Shown: piece by piece, positions 4,929 through 5,075 of the stretch
How positions within the stretch are numbered: position 1 is the first letter of the stretch
Layout: every line of letters starts with the position of its first letter
NCBI GenBank assembly: GCA_024274855.1
Contig: JAJSAJ010001113.1
Span: 1-5,075 of the forward strand
DNA length: 5,075 bases
DNA from: Planctomycetota bacterium
GTDB lineage: Bacteria > Planctomycetota > Planctomycetia > Pirellulales > Pirellulaceae
Direction: 5' to 3'
Notes under the pieces: generated by a model
The model's input: the letters and a program-made list of their open reading frames with translations, nothing else
What the model was told of the DNA's origin: nothing
Database searches by the model: none
Made by a program: the position numbers and the translations under genes

Positions 4929-4963
4929 TTATCATTAGTTATTTGGCATTACTCATTTATCAT
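4929..4963. repeat. degenerate heptameric tandem array, five units of T----AT type
   Basis: The 35 bp divide exactly into TTATCAT, TAGTTAT, TTGGCAT, TACTCAT and TTATCAT. Every unit begins with T and ends with AT, four of five end CAT, and the first and last are identical. This is an AT-rich island in otherwise GC-rich DNA. The pattern matches short tandemly repeated repetitive (STRR) heptamers described from cyanobacteria, here with considerable drift between units. Confidence 0.6.
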
Positions 4964-4998
4964 CGAGAGCGGCAGCGCAGCCGGGTCATGTTCTTTCC

Positions 4999-5040
4999 AC
5001 CGACAACTGACCACTGACCACCGACAACCGACAACTGACC
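4999..5040. repeat. heptameric tandem array, six units of ACCGACA/ACTGACC
   Basis: The 42 bp divide into ACCGACA, ACTGACC, ACTGACC, ACCGACA, ACCGACA and ACTGACC, that is ACYGACM throughout with two coupled variants. It is an STRR-type heptad repeat, probably an expandable intergenic array. The spacer from the preceding heptad array (4964-4998) is 35 bp, also a multiple of seven. The last 35 bases of the window (5041-5075) show nothing identifiable. Confidence 0.8.
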
Positions 5041-5075
5041 CTCCTCCATGCGGTCGGTTTCGCGACACGTTCTAA

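Noticed and set aside
4612..4935. 107-codon minus-strand frame and the overlapping 80-codon plus frame (4609-4851)
   Set aside because: Neither has a ribosome site or domain; both are explained by the repeat-like block. A repeated small planctomycete ORF family remains possible but cannot be supported here.
4929..5040. CRISPR array
   Set aside because: Units are seven bases in direct tandem without spacers, not 24-37-bp repeats separated by unique spacers; no cas gene is present.

Overview
The window looks like accessory chromosome from a planctomycete, probably Pirellulales/Rhodopirellula-like. This is inferred from the kind of genes present (a family-39-type membrane glycosyltransferase, a short lipoprotein, a secreted jelly-roll protein, remnants of glycan-degrading enzymes) and from intergenic repeats whose chance translations (GEAPAEP-like, AGETPA-like) I associate with that phylum. 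No rRNA, tRNA or universal marker is present, so the assignment is moderate at best. Layout: (1) 1-1059 (+) is the C-terminal part of a multi-pass membrane glycosyltransferase, cut by the window edge, with a candidate terminator 67 nt after its stop. (2) 1060-2523 has no intact gene. It holds a strongly palindromic element (1192-1305), the N-terminal stub of a GH97-type glycoside hydrolase on the minus strand (1452-1727), a decayed fragment of a sialate O-acetylesterase-like gene just upstream of it on the same strand (1776-2030), a 126-bp MITE-like element with 17-bp perfect terminal repeats (2219-2344), and a set of dyads (2377-2427). (3) 2524-3264 (+) is a small lipoprotein with a Ser/Pro/Thr linker and a conserved-looking C-terminal domain of unknown function. 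(4) 3265-3729 is non-coding, with a 23-bp dyad and a GC-rich palindromic repeat. (5) 3730-4560 (+) is an exported protein with a concanavalin-like/polysaccharide-lyase-like look. (6) 4561-5075 is non-coding and ends in two different heptameric tandem arrays in the same 7-bp phase. The three intact or partial plus-strand genes are separated by 450-1460 bp and are unlikely to form one operon. The two minus-strand remnants are 48 bp apart and were probably once a small glycan-degradation cluster (deacetylation plus glycoside hydrolysis), now destroyed by truncation, frameshifts and a stop codon in a repeat-rich region. I see no convincing new defence or mobile system. The most interesting content is the gene graveyard and its dense set of non-coding repeat families.
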